A DNA stretch of 37,596 nt from Desulfococcaceae bacterium HSG9 (GTDB lineage Bacteria > Desulfobacterota > Desulfobacteria > Desulfobacterales > JAUCGF01): the NCBI GenBank assembly GCA_030378005.1, contig JAUCGF010000121.1:1-37596 (forward strand), read 5' to 3'. Under the pieces are notes generated by a model. The model was not told the origin of the DNA, searched no databases, and saw only the letters and a list, made by a program, of their open reading frames with translations. Position 1 is the stretch's first letter, and each line of letters opens with the position of its first letter. Of the stretch, positions 26,292 through 34,555 are shown one piece after another. The position numbers and the translations under genes were made by a program.

Positions 26292-27632
26292 ATGGCATTA
26301 ACCGGTATTCAAATTTTCAAGCTACTGCCGAAAACCAATTGTAAAGAATGCGGTGTCCCCACTTGTCTGGCCTTTGCAATGAACCTGGCATCGGGTAAAG
26401 CGGAACTGGATAGTTGCCCGTATGTATCAGATGAAGCGCGCGAACAACTTTCCGCAGCATCGGCTCCGCCCATTCGTCCGGTGGCGCTTGGCAAAGGTGT
26501 GCGCAGTTGTACAACCGGCGGTGAAACCGTTCAATACCGCCATGAAAAAACATTCTATAACCCCACCGTGTTTGCCGCTCAAGTCAGTTCGGATATTTCA
26601 CCAGCTGACCTGGAAGCCAAACTGAAAACATGGAACGCTTTTCAATTTGAAAGAGTGGGACTGAATTTACGGCCTGAAATGGCCGCCGTCAAAGATGTCA
26701 ACGGCGATGCGGCCGCATTTGCCGCTACGGCCAAAACGATTGCCGAAACATCGGAATTCAACGTTGTTTTGATGACCGAAGATGCTGACGTGATGAAAGC
26801 CGGCATCGAAGCGGCCGGATTCAAAAGACCGTTGCTTTATGCGGCCACAGCCGATAATGCGGATGTCTTTGGCGCTTTGGCTAAAGATAATGATTTGCCG
26901 CTGGCGGTGAAAGCCGATTCCGTGGAAAACCTGATTCCTCTGACCGAAAAATTAACCGCAATGGGTTTGAAAGACCTGGTGCTTGATTCCGGTTCAAGGG
27001 AAGTCAAACAGGCGTTGGAAGATCAGATTGTCATGCGCCGCGCAGCCCTGAAATCCGGAAACCGCGCGCTGGGATTCCCGACCATCACTTTCCCGTGTGA
27101 AATGGCGTCTAATCTTGATATGGAAAGCGCGATTGCGGCGATGTTTGTCGCTAAATATGGCGGTATTGTCACGCTATCCGATTACACGGGTGAAAGCATC
27201 TTTCCACTTCTGCTGGAAAGGTTGAATATTTACACCGACCCGCAACGGCCTATGACCGTTACGCCGGGCATCTATGAAATCAACAACCCGGATGAAAACT
27301 CTCCGGTGATGGTAACCACAAACTTTGCCCTGACCTATTTTATCGTGTCTGGTGAAATCGAAGGCAGCAAGGTTCCGTGTTGGCTCATTATCCACGATTC
27401 CGAAGGGCTGTCTGTTATGACCGCTTGGGCGGCCGGAAAATTCTCCGGCGATGATGTGGGCATTGCAATCAAAAAATGCGGCATCACAGATAAAATAAAA
27501 CATACCGAGCTGATCATTCCAGGTTACGCCGCTGCCATTTCCGGCGATATCGAAGAGGAATTGCCCGGATGGACAATTACCGTAGGACCGCGTGAAGCGG
27601 CTCATCTTCCTGCGTTTCTTAAAACAAAATAA
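26292..27632 (+). CDS. acsC: Corrinoid iron-sulfur protein large (gamma) subunit
   Basis: The protein has 446 residues. An N-terminal [4Fe-4S] domain binds the cluster that reductively activates the cobalamin (C17, C20, C25, C42 in KTNCKECGVPTCLAFAM and DSCPY). A TIM barrel (about 95-320) contacts AcsD, and a C-terminal B12-binding domain (about 330-446) contains TTNFALTYFIVSGEIE and CWLIIHDSEGLSVMTAWAAGKF. It accepts the methyl group from AcsE and donates it to AcsB. AAGGAG precedes the ATG. Hairpins flank it on both sides, separating its message from acsB and acsE. Confidence 0.95.
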   Translation: MALTGIQIFKLLPKTNCKECGVPTCLAFAMNLASGKAELDSCPYVSDEAREQLSAASAPPIRPVALGKGVRSCTTGGETVQYRHEKTFYNPTVFAAQVSSDISPADLEAKLKTWNAFQFERVGLNLRPEMAAVKDVNGDAAAFAATAKTIAETSEFNVVLMTEDADVMKAGIEAAGFKRPLLYAATADNADVFGALAKDNDLPLAVKADSVENLIPLTEKLTAMGLKDLVLDSGSREVKQALEDQIVMRRAALKSGNRALGFPTITFPCEMASNLDMESAIAAMFVAKYGGIVTLSDYTGESIFPLLLERLNIYTDPQRPMTVTPGIYEINNPDENSPVMVTTNFALTYFIVSGEIEGSKVPCWLIIHDSEGLSVMTAWAAGKFSGDDVGIAIKKCGITDKIKHTELIIPGYAAAISGDIEEELPGWTITVGPREAAHLPAFLKTK

Positions 27633-27640
27633 ATCGATTC

Positions 27641-27680
27641 GTGAAACGTGAAACGTGATTACTATTCTTTCACGTTTCAC
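27641..27680. other. Intergenic hairpin between acsC and acsE
   Basis: gtgaaacgtgaaa (27641-27653) and tttcacgtttcac (27668-27680) form a perfect 13-bp stem with a 14-base loop. A further tttcac copy follows at 27689. No U-tract follows, so it is not a canonical terminator. Confidence 0.55.
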
Positions 27681-27715
27681 TGTTCATGTTTCACTCATCA
27701 TAAAAAGGAGGCACT

Positions 27716-28609
27716 ATGCTGCTGATTGGTGAAAGTTTAAATGTGATTTCCACAAAAATCGGAAAGGCGTTCAGAGAGCGCGATCCCAAGCCGATTCAGG
27801 AAGAAGCCCTTTTTCAAAAAGAAAAAGGCATGGATTTTATCGACATCAACTTGGGACCGGCCAAAAAAGATGGCCATGAACTCATGCCCTGGGTGGTTCA
27901 AACCGTGCAGGAGGTCGTCTCCGATGTCCCGCTGGTATTGGATACATCCAATATTGACGCTATCGAAGCCGCATTGAAAGTGATCAAACCGGCCGGCGAA
28001 CAGGCGCACCTCATCAATTCAATCATGGTACGCCCTGAAAGATATGAGCGCATGGTTCCGCTGACCGCCGAACACAACGCCGATTTTATCTGCCTGTTGT
28101 GGGGTCCTGACGGTTTGCCGCGCGACGAAAACGAACGCGCCGCCCTGGCAGTGGAGTTGCTCTACTTTGCCAACGAAGCCGGCATCCCCAACGAAAAAAT
28201 ATGGGTTGACGGCATCGTTACGCCCGTAAACATCCAACAACCCCAGTTAGTCAGTTTGATGGATTTTCAGGCAATGTTGCAAGACATGGCCCCAGGAGCC
28301 AAAAGCACCTGCGGCCTGTCCAATATCTCCAACGGCCCGCCCGACAACCTGCGCCCGATTCTTAACCAAACCTATATGGTCATGCTGGAAAGAAACGGAA
28401 TGCTCTCGGTCATCGCCGACCCGTTAGATGACACCCTGATCGCCATCGCCAAAGGCCGGCGTCTGGACATCGTCGATCTGATTCACAAAACCATGGACGG
28501 CAACGCACCGGATATAGCCACGCTTTCCAAAGAGATGCAAGATTACAAAAAGACCGTGGACGTGATTTTAGGCCGCTCACTTTATTCCGATTCATGGCTT
28601 GAAGTATAG
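27716..28609 (+). CDS. acsE: Methyltetrahydrofolate:corrinoid iron-sulfur protein methyltransferase
   Basis: The protein has 297 residues with a DHPS-like TIM barrel. It transfers the methyl group of methyltetrahydrofolate to the cobalt of AcsC/AcsD. The start MLLIGESLNVISTKIGKAF, FIDINLGPAKKDG (pterin-binding DxN region), LDTSNIDAIEAAL, STCGLSNISNGPPDN and the end DVILGRSLYSDSWLEV are diagnostic of the family. A GGAG ribosome site precedes it. It is the last gene of the cluster and is followed by a strong terminator. The folate-branch genes (fhs, folD, metF) are not in the window. Confidence 0.95.
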   Translation: MLLIGESLNVISTKIGKAFRERDPKPIQEEALFQKEKGMDFIDINLGPAKKDGHELMPWVVQTVQEVVSDVPLVLDTSNIDAIEAALKVIKPAGEQAHLINSIMVRPERYERMVPLTAEHNADFICLLWGPDGLPRDENERAALAVELLYFANEAGIPNEKIWVDGIVTPVNIQQPQLVSLMDFQAMLQDMAPGAKSTCGLSNISNGPPDNLRPILNQTYMVMLERNGMLSVIADPLDDTLIAIAKGRRLDIVDLIHKTMDGNAPDIATLSKEMQDYKKTVDVILGRSLYSDSWLEV

Positions 28610-28631
28610 GTTGATTTTATTTCTGTTCCCA

Positions 28632-28662
28632 AGCCTCTCCGTGTTGCGGAGAGGCTTTTTTT
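28632..28662 (+). terminator. Rho-independent terminator of the acs cluster
   Basis: agcctctccg pairs perfectly with cggagaggct around tgttg and is followed by a run of seven T. It lies 22 bp after the acsE stop. Confidence 0.93.
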
Positions 28663-28692
28663 GTATCTTGTTCAATTTAATGGCAACTATGG

Positions 28693-28880
28693 AGTGCGAA
28701 AGTTAAGCGAAGCGGTCTTTCGCACTTCGGATTTGCATTGAGCCATAATTTTTGAATAGGATACTTTGGAGTCCTTCATTTGTCGGTTTACACTTTGTCC
28801 CGTCAGGGACAGAATATCTATAGAAAGAAAGTCTGCTGTCAGGGCAAGTCCCGTAGGGATGAAATAGAAAAAGTGTAAAC
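28693..28880. repeat. Repeat cluster: hairpin and MITE-like inverted repeat
   Basis: agtgcgaaag (28693-28702) pairs with ctttcgcact (28717-28726). Next, gtttacacttt (28786-28796) pairs with aaagtgtaaac (28870-28880). Between these arms lie small palindromes gtccc-gtca-gggac and tccc-gta-ggga, the latter type known from dispersed bacterial repeats. No gene is seen between the acs terminator and 28934. Confidence 0.6.
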
Positions 28881-28934
28881 TACTTTTAGACGGATATGAA
28901 GGCTGCCGATACTCTTTTATATTTCCTTATTATT

Positions 28935-29564
28935 ATGCCACGTATAGATGATTATATAAATGCCAAGAAATTGGCTGTTGAAAAACTTGTCAAGGACAAT
29001 TTTACAGACTTAATTGCGAAATCCAGGTTTGAGCGTGTAAAGACCGACGCAAAAACCGATAACTTCCGCATCCCCTTTTTAGACAGGGTTTATCTGACCG
29101 GTTTTCCCGATTTTGATTTTACCGATGAAGCCGATGCCGATAAAGAGGTTCCCATTCAGGAACAAGTTATCATTTTGCATTACCTGACCGGTGTGAGTCA
29201 TGCGCAACTGTCCGGCAATCGGATTGCGTATCGTGAAATCCCCGGCGCTTCATTTTATTATAGCGCCTTTGTCAAACGTGCGATTGATCCGCTGAAAAAG
29301 GTTTTCGGCACTGATATTGAAAAGTTCAAAAAAGCCGCCGCCTGTCTGAATGGAACTGTTAGTGAACCCGGAGACGCCGGTTTTGAATTTTTCGTCTTGC
29401 CCAAAGCGCCCCTGCAATTGATTCTCTGGGAAGGGGATGACGAGTTTCCGGCCGAAGCGAACATTCTCTTTGATGAGCTGTGCGGCAAGATTTTGTCACC
29501 CGAAGATGCGGCCTGGCTGGCCGGAATGCTGGTTTATCGTTTGATCGCGCTATCGTATCAATAA
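28935..29564 (+). CDS. DUF3786 protein
   Basis: The protein has 209 residues from ATG 28935 (MPRIDDYINAKKLAVEKL). It matches my memory of DUF3786: FRIPFLDRVYLTGFPDFDF, EVPIQEQVIILHYLTG, YREIPGASFYYSAFVKR and APLQLILWEGDDEFPAEANILFDE (read in parts). The family is found in anaerobes, often near corrinoid or acetyl-CoA pathway genes, as here. Its function is not established; the PLQLxLWExDDEFPA block suggests a ligand pocket. An in-frame ATG at 28896 would add 13 hydrophobic residues and has only a weak ribosome site. The TAA stop shares its last A with the ATG of the kinase gene (TAATG), so the two are translationally coupled. Confidence 0.75.
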   Translation: MPRIDDYINAKKLAVEKLVKDNFTDLIAKSRFERVKTDAKTDNFRIPFLDRVYLTGFPDFDFTDEADADKEVPIQEQVIILHYLTGVSHAQLSGNRIAYREIPGASFYYSAFVKRAIDPLKKVFGTDIEKFKKAAACLNGTVSEPGDAGFEFFVLPKAPLQLILWEGDDEFPAEANILFDELCGKILSPEDAAWLAGMLVYRLIALSYQ

Positions 29565-31261
29565 TGTTAAACTCTCACCTATCTGAAACCGGTATATTTA
29601 AAATCAATCTGCTTAAAAGCATTGTCAGTTTTATTGTGTGGCTCTGTTTTGCGGCAGCTCTGTTTTTTTATTATTACCATACAACTGCCAAACAAATAAC
29701 AAGCGATTTATCTTCTGCTTATATACAAAGTGGAATGAGGGTTATCAAGGATTTGCTTGATCCCGACAACAGGGAATTGCTTCTGGCCTATCAAGAGAAA
29801 GATGAAGCATGTCTGAATGAACGTATTAACGCTGTTTACAAGCTGATGGACAGAGTTGAATTTGCAGCCATTCTTGACCGAGGAGGCAATGTAATCACGC
29901 ATCGTGATTTTTCGTTGCCAATAATCCGAAAAAAGCTCCATGTAACCAAGGAAAAACCGCACATAATATTTGAAATAGCGTGGTCAAGACGCTATGATCG
30001 GATAATCGTAATCCTTTCCTCGGACGATTCATGGCAAAAGCTTGCCAAGATATATCTCGCCATACCGTCAGGCATCTCCAACCCTTTGAACGATTATCTG
30101 TTTCTGACGATAACATTCGGATTGTTATTGATATTGCTCTCAATCGTAAGATTAAAGCTATTTTTTATGTTGATGGTTAAGAAGACGGGTGGTATTTTTA
30201 TATTGCTATTTCAGAAAAAGCCCATCATTGATGAAATACCGCCTGATTCTAAAACACCGCCAATCCCTACTACTATAGGTAAAAAAGAACCTGAACCAAA
30301 AGAAACCAAAGTAGATAAATTGCCAAGACCTTTCGGCAATTATACATTGATCGAAAAAATAGGAGTGGGGGGCATGGCGACTTTATACAAGGCTTATAAA
30401 CATAATCTAGAATCAAAATTCTATGCTGTCAAAATTCCCCACTATAAGGATATTGCACCAAAAGATCAAGATGTTCTCCATCTCTTATTCGAGCGCGAAG
30501 TTGAAATTTCCCAAAATCTTAAAAATCAAAATATCATTTATGTTTATGAAGTGGTATCTCTGAAGAGTGATAAAAAAGCATTGGTCGATAAAAAAGCATT
30601 GGTCATGGAATATATTGACGGCAGGGATTTAGGCCAGATCATTTCCGGCTTAAAACAAAACAATGAAAAATTGCCGTTGAATTTACTGGTTCACATAGCC
30701 ATAAAAATATGTGCGGGGCTTGAGTACTGTCATTCTAAAAATAAAATTCATCGTGATATTAAGCCGGGCAATATCATGGTTTCATTCAGAGGTGATGTCA
30801 AGATCGGTGATTTCGGAATAGCTAAAGAAATCAGTAATAAAAATCGGGACAGTACAATGATCGGCACCTCTGGTAAAAGCACACCGCCCTTTGCGGCTCC
30901 TGAGCAATTAGCTGAAGGGCGAGCGGATCAACTTTCCGACATCTATTCATTGGGGTTGACATTATATTCCAGCTTTGCTGGAAAACCGATGAAAGAGATA
31001 GACCCTATCAATCATGATAATAGAAAAATAAAAAGAATCACTCCTCTAAACAAATTAAACCCGGCAACGCCATCTGAATTAAATACGATTATTATGAAAT
31101 GCGTTCAAAAGGACAGAATCCAACGGTATCAGAAAGTACAAGAATTAGGCGAAGACCTCGTCAATCTGAAGTTTGGGTTAAGCATCGCTTCTGATGAAAT
31201 CAGCATAGCTTCCGAACTGACAAGACTAATGCGTAGATTGTTGCCATATTTCGACCTGTGA
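29564..31261 (+). CDS. Transmembrane Ser/Thr protein kinase with periplasmic sensor domain
   Basis: The protein has 565 residues. Transmembrane helix 1 (about 15-38, FIVWLCFAAALFFYYY) is followed by a periplasmic domain of about 120 residues resembling a dCache/PAS-like sensor (FAAILDRGGNVITHRDFSLP). Transmembrane helix 2 is near 175-200 (FLTITFGLLLILLSIV), then a linker and a cytoplasmic eukaryotic-like kinase domain (about 257-540). Kinase motifs are intact: GVGGMATLYKAY (P-loop), AVKIPHY (K290), IHRDIKPGNI (catalytic Asp near 398), IGDFGIAKE (DFG near 415) and FAAPEQL. The order sensor-TM-kinase is the reverse of the PknB layout. An exact 18-bp tandem duplication (DKKALV twice) lies at 30569-30604. 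It starts within the DUF3786 stop codon and converges on an FHA gene, a natural partner type. Confidence 0.88.
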   Translation: MLNSHLSETGIFKINLLKSIVSFIVWLCFAAALFFYYYHTTAKQITSDLSSAYIQSGMRVIKDLLDPDNRELLLAYQEKDEACLNERINAVYKLMDRVEFAAILDRGGNVITHRDFSLPIIRKKLHVTKEKPHIIFEIAWSRRYDRIIVILSSDDSWQKLAKIYLAIPSGISNPLNDYLFLTITFGLLLILLSIVRLKLFFMLMVKKTGGIFILLFQKKPIIDEIPPDSKTPPIPTTIGKKEPEPKETKVDKLPRPFGNYTLIEKIGVGGMATLYKAYKHNLESKFYAVKIPHYKDIAPKDQDVLHLLFEREVEISQNLKNQNIIYVYEVVSLKSDKKALVDKKALVMEYIDGRDLGQIISGLKQNNEKLPLNLLVHIAIKICAGLEYCHSKNKIHRDIKPGNIMVSFRGDVKIGDFGIAKEISNKNRDSTMIGTSGKSTPPFAAPEQLAEGRADQLSDIYSLGLTLYSSFAGKPMKEIDPINHDNRKIKRITPLNKLNPATPSELNTIIMKCVQKDRIQRYQKVQELGEDLVNLKFGLSIASDEISIASELTRLMRRLLPYFDL

Positions 31262-31276
31262 AGGGTGAGAAGGAAA

Positions 31277-32698
31277 TCAACTTTTTTTCGTTTTAATCGC
31301 TTTCTTCAAATTACCTTGCTTTGAAAGCAGTGCGCTCAGTTCGACGGCAGGTTGATATTCAGGCACGGCCTTTAGTATGACCTGGCAATACTTTGCCGCT
31401 TTGGAATAATCCCCTTTATCGAACAAGTGCCGCGCATTGCGGTAATGGTCTTCGATAATGTATTGGGTGATTTGCTGTTCATAATGGCCTTTGGCAGCAC
31501 CTGTTATTTTTTGGTTTAAGGCCAGGGCCTTACGCCATTCCTGAGAAGCTTTTTTGAATTTTTTTTCTTTATAATATGAAACGCCTTGTTCAAAAAGGCT
31601 CTTGATATCAGAAATAACCAGAATCAGATTTGTCGCTTCTTTTTTCTCATCAGGTTTTATCGCACTCTTATTTTTAAGGACTTCATTGAGTTGGACAATC
31701 GCCAGTTTGACTTCTCCGCGCCGATAGTTTGCCAATGCCTTTGCCATGAGTTGCTTGACAGTTAATTTAACCGCTTTGGAACGCTGTGTTATTTTAGGGC
31801 TTACCGGTAAAGGTTTTTTATCGTCTGTCTTAGGTTTATTCGTGTTTGATTTATTCCCGTCGGATAAATTGCCCATGATAATATTATCAATCAGCTCGCC
31901 ATCATTCAAATCCGGTGCGGTTAATGGTTCTTCATGGGCCTCATCCGGTTGTTCAACTTCGATTTTCTTGGGCGCCTCTGATTCAGGTACACTTTTCTGA
32001 TGCAAAGCGATTTCACTTTGGGAAGTTGCCTTTTCGTGTGCACGATCAGGCTCTGACAATGAATTGACTGTTGTGAATTTCAGTAAAAAGGCCAATATAA
32101 ACAGAGTACTGACACACAAAGCCATTTTATAAACACTATGTTTATCACTTTGCTGTTCTTGCGCATCAGGCAACAACTCATCTTTTAAAAAGACAGAGTC
32201 AGGAATGATAAACTTAAATTCAACATCTCCGATATTGATTTGATCACCTTGTTCCAGATAATGGGTTCCGCGGATAGTCGAGCCATTGACATAAGTGTGG
32301 TTCTTGCTGTTCAGGTCTTTGACAGTCCAGCGGTCCTGTATAACAGCGATCATTGCATGATGTTTTGAAATTCTTTTGTCAATGACGTGTATATCGCAGC
32401 GCGGCGAACGTCCCATTGTGATTTCCGTGTGGTTGATAGGGTATTCTCTTCCTCTATATTTTTCAGATATCACGATCAATTTAGGATTATTTCCGTTTTG
32501 CCGATTGTCCCCGGAGTCTTTAAAGCAAAGGGTATGATCGTTGTTCCTGCTTTTGGCAGTTTCTGAAAAAGTCAATTCATCTGGATCAAACCAACGGGTC
32601 TTAGGTTCATTATCGTCTGGAAGAAATTGCGAATTGGGTACTAACACCGTATTCGCATTTTTAGAATTTGTGGTCTCATCAGCAATTATCATCGACAT
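31277..32698 (-). CDS. FHA domain - transmembrane - TPR-like protein
   Basis: The protein has 473 residues. The Ser/Thr-rich N-terminus (about 1-70) includes possible phosphosites such as TKTRWFDPDELTF. An FHA phosphothreonine-binding domain follows (about 75-165; ITMGRSPRCDIHV, ISKHHAMI, LNSKNHTYVNG). A single transmembrane helix lies near 195-213 (LCVSTLFILAFLLKF). Beyond it is an acidic/Pro linker and a C-terminal helical repeat region with TPR-like units (about 310-465; ALANYRRGEVKLAIVQLNEV, DKGDYSKAAKYCQVIL). FHA should be cytoplasmic and the TPR part periplasmic, bridging a phosphorylation signal to an envelope complex (inference). It is the last gene of the minus-strand surface-fibre set and ends 15 bp from the convergent kinase gene. 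Confidence 0.82.
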   Translation of the reverse strand: MSMIIADETTNSKNANTVLVPNSQFLPDDNEPKTRWFDPDELTFSETAKSRNNDHTLCFKDSGDNRQNGNNPKLIVISEKYRGREYPINHTEITMGRSPRCDIHVIDKRISKHHAMIAVIQDRWTVKDLNSKNHTYVNGSTIRGTHYLEQGDQINIGDVEFKFIIPDSVFLKDELLPDAQEQQSDKHSVYKMALCVSTLFILAFLLKFTTVNSLSEPDRAHEKATSQSEIALHQKSVPESEAPKKIEVEQPDEAHEEPLTAPDLNDGELIDNIIMGNLSDGNKSNTNKPKTDDKKPLPVSPKITQRSKAVKLTVKQLMAKALANYRRGEVKLAIVQLNEVLKNKSAIKPDEKKEATNLILVISDIKSLFEQGVSYYKEKKFKKASQEWRKALALNQKITGAAKGHYEQQITQYIIEDHYRNARHLFDKGDYSKAAKYCQVILKAVPEYQPAVELSALLSKQGNLKKAIKTKKS

Positions 32699-32758
32699 TT
32701 TATGGCCTCCTGTTATTTTTTTATTCCCATTTTATAGCTAAGAAATGAGCTATATCAA

Positions 32759-33502
32759 TTAAAACAGTATTGACGCAAAACGAGGTAATCTAAAAAATTG
32801 TTTAAAGAAATTAAAAGAATACCGGTTTTTTTCTCTTGTCAGCTCAGCTTCCCAATTAATTTTGGGCCGTACATTTTGTTTAAATTCTAATGAAAAACCA
32901 CATATATCCAATGTATCGCCATGTTTAATGACCTGCCTGGCTTCCGCATGCAAACGTGTTCCATTATAGCGGATGCCATTGGTGCTATTGCGTTCTTCAA
33001 TCCAGAAGCGTCCCTTTTCAAGATAAATTGCGGCATGTTCCGCCGAAACATAACGATTGTCTAAAATGACATCACAGTGTTTGGCCTGACGCCCTAATGT
33101 GATTTTGTCTTTGCGGCAATCAATTTGCCTTAGAACTTTTTCATCCTTGCTAATCAAAAGGCCGAATAGCGTCGGCGTGCGGCTGGCTTCCCAAAAACGG
33201 AGGATATCCTTGCCGACATTAAAGCGATCCCCATGTTCCAGAGTAATAGCATCGCCCTTTTCCAACAAATTTCCGTTGATTAAAATGGGGTTCATACCGC
33301 CGGTATTTTCAACTGTAAATTCATTGTTCCGGCTGATAATCCGGGCGTGATTTCGTGAAACTTCCGGCGACCTTAAGACGAAATCATTGGCTTCAGTCGA
33401 ACGACCGATAGCAACAACGGGTTTGTTAAATAAAAATTTTTCACCGATATTATCGCCTTTGATTACTTCAAGGAAAAATAAAACTGATAATGGATGATGC
33501 AT
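32759..33502 (-). CDS. Tandem FHA-domain protein
   Basis: The protein has 247 residues with two FHA domains and no membrane segment. The first (about 8-100) has VVAIGRSTEANDFVLRS, VSRNHARII and NPILINGNLLEKGD. The second (about 112-210) has ITLGRQAKHCDVIL, VSAEHAAIY and NSTNGIRYNGTRL. Both keep the GR, SxxH and NG residues needed for phosphothreonine peptide binding. A cytoplasmic adaptor role between kinase and target is likely. I chose ATG 33502 because AGGGAGG sits upstream at a proper distance; an ATG at 33520 overlaps that site. It sits 31 bp after the GIN-domain gene. Confidence 0.82.
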   Translation of the reverse strand: MHHPLSVLFFLEVIKGDNIGEKFLFNKPVVAIGRSTEANDFVLRSPEVSRNHARIISRNNEFTVENTGGMNPILINGNLLEKGDAITLEHGDRFNVGKDILRFWEASRTPTLFGLLISKDEKVLRQIDCRKDKITLGRQAKHCDVILDNRYVSAEHAAIYLEKGRFWIEERNSTNGIRYNGTRLHAEARQVIKHGDTLDICGFSLEFKQNVRPKINWEAELTREKNRYSFNFFKQFFRLPRFASILF

Positions 33503-33533
33503 TGTTTTCCTCCCTTTCATCGCTTTGAATGGT

Positions 33534-34202
33534 TTATTTGATTAAAATGTCTCCGCCGCCGCTGATTTTTTTTGAAACTTTAGCGGGATTGCCGTAACAA
33601 GTCAGATCACCGGCACCATCTAATTGGACAGTCAAGCTTTGTGAAGCATACAATATGGCGTCTCCGGCTCCGGTTATGGATATACGTGAATTTTCGGTTT
33701 TTAGCTTTTGAGCGTCAAAATCACCGGCTCCGGCGAGTATGACATCAAGGGAATCGGTGTGTCCTGTAAGCTTCATATCAATCGCGCCGTCAGTGCGGAC
33801 AGACAAACTTTTATTTTGAACATCATTCATCTCAATATCTCCGGCCCCCGCAGCAATAAGGCTTTTCAACAAACCGGTGTTAATTTTGATGGTAATATCA
33901 TTTGCTGTACAGATCGGCCGATTCGTATAAATGAACAAAGTTCTCTGTTTCACACGAGTGATGATATGCGGCAGAATATTATCATCGCCTGTGATTTTAA
34001 ACCTCTGTTCGCTGCCATAATTTATTGAAACATTATAGGCACCGGCAATATCAATGGTATCAAAAGCGGTTAAATGGCGTTCTTCATTCATCTCGAAACC
34101 GCTGCCGTGGATACAATTTTCCGCATGTCCGATTTTGCCAAAAGCGCTTAAACAACAAATCATTAAACAAGCACATACATTAAGTTTATCAAAAGTTTTC
34201 AT
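33534..34202 (-). CDS. Exported GIN-domain (DUF2807) beta-helix protein
   Basis: The protein has 222 residues. A signal peptide (about 1-27, ending GKIGHAEN) is followed by the DUF2807/GIN head domain: ERHLTAFDTIDIAGAYNVSI at the start, then repeated short rungs carrying GAGDIEM, DGAIDMKL, GAGDFDA, GAGDAILY, GAGDLTCY and GGGDILIK. The repeats predict a right-handed parallel beta-helix at the cell surface or in the periplasm. The family is described as a putative adhesin head, with no fixed function. Within this gene set it could be a surface component or nucleator, but that is inference. Confidence 0.82.
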   Translation of the reverse strand: MKTFDKLNVCACLMICCLSAFGKIGHAENCIHGSGFEMNEERHLTAFDTIDIAGAYNVSINYGSEQRFKITGDDNILPHIITRVKQRTLFIYTNRPICTANDITIKINTGLLKSLIAAGAGDIEMNDVQNKSLSVRTDGAIDMKLTGHTDSLDVILAGAGDFDAQKLKTENSRISITGAGDAILYASQSLTVQLDGAGDLTCYGNPAKVSKKISGGGDILIK

Positions 34203-34217
34203 TTTTATTTTCCCTTG

Positions 34218-34511
34218 CTATTTAATAGCGTTAAAAGGTTTTCTCAAATTATTGATCAGAACACTACGCTGGGGATTGGCGCCGTATATAACCGTATAAG
34301 CGACTTTCGTGTTGCCCGTGGCGGTGTCCACAATAAACGCACCGCATCCGGCGGCATTCTCTCCAAGGTGCATACCCCATGAAGATATCTGATAGCGCCC
34401 GTTTAGGCTTCCAAAATTTTTCGCACCCGTTAAAAAAACAAGTAACAAAAGTGTGAGTACACCGATTATAAAAAATTTCAATCGTTCTTTCCGGACATTG
34501 TCAGTTTTCAT
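34218..34511 (-). CDS. Small membrane-anchored/exported protein, unknown
   Basis: The protein has 97 residues. A basic start (MKTDNVRKERLKFF) and one hydrophobic stretch (IIGVLTLLLLVFLTG, about 16-30) act as signal or anchor. The short exported part contains GRYQISSWGMHLGENAAGCG, then AFIVDTATGNTKVAYTVIYG. I do not recognise a family. The ribosome site GGAGG is six or so bases before the ATG. It sits 15 bp upstream of the GIN gene and 44 bp downstream of the CsgG-like gene, so an accessory role in the same system is likely. Confidence 0.7.
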   Translation of the reverse strand: MKTDNVRKERLKFFIIGVLTLLLLVFLTGAKNFGSLNGRYQISSWGMHLGENAAGCGAFIVDTATGNTKVAYTVIYGANPQRSVLINNLRKPFNAIK

Positions 34512-34555
34512 GTTACCTCCTTTGATTTATCAGTTAATATAGATTTTCAGAAATA

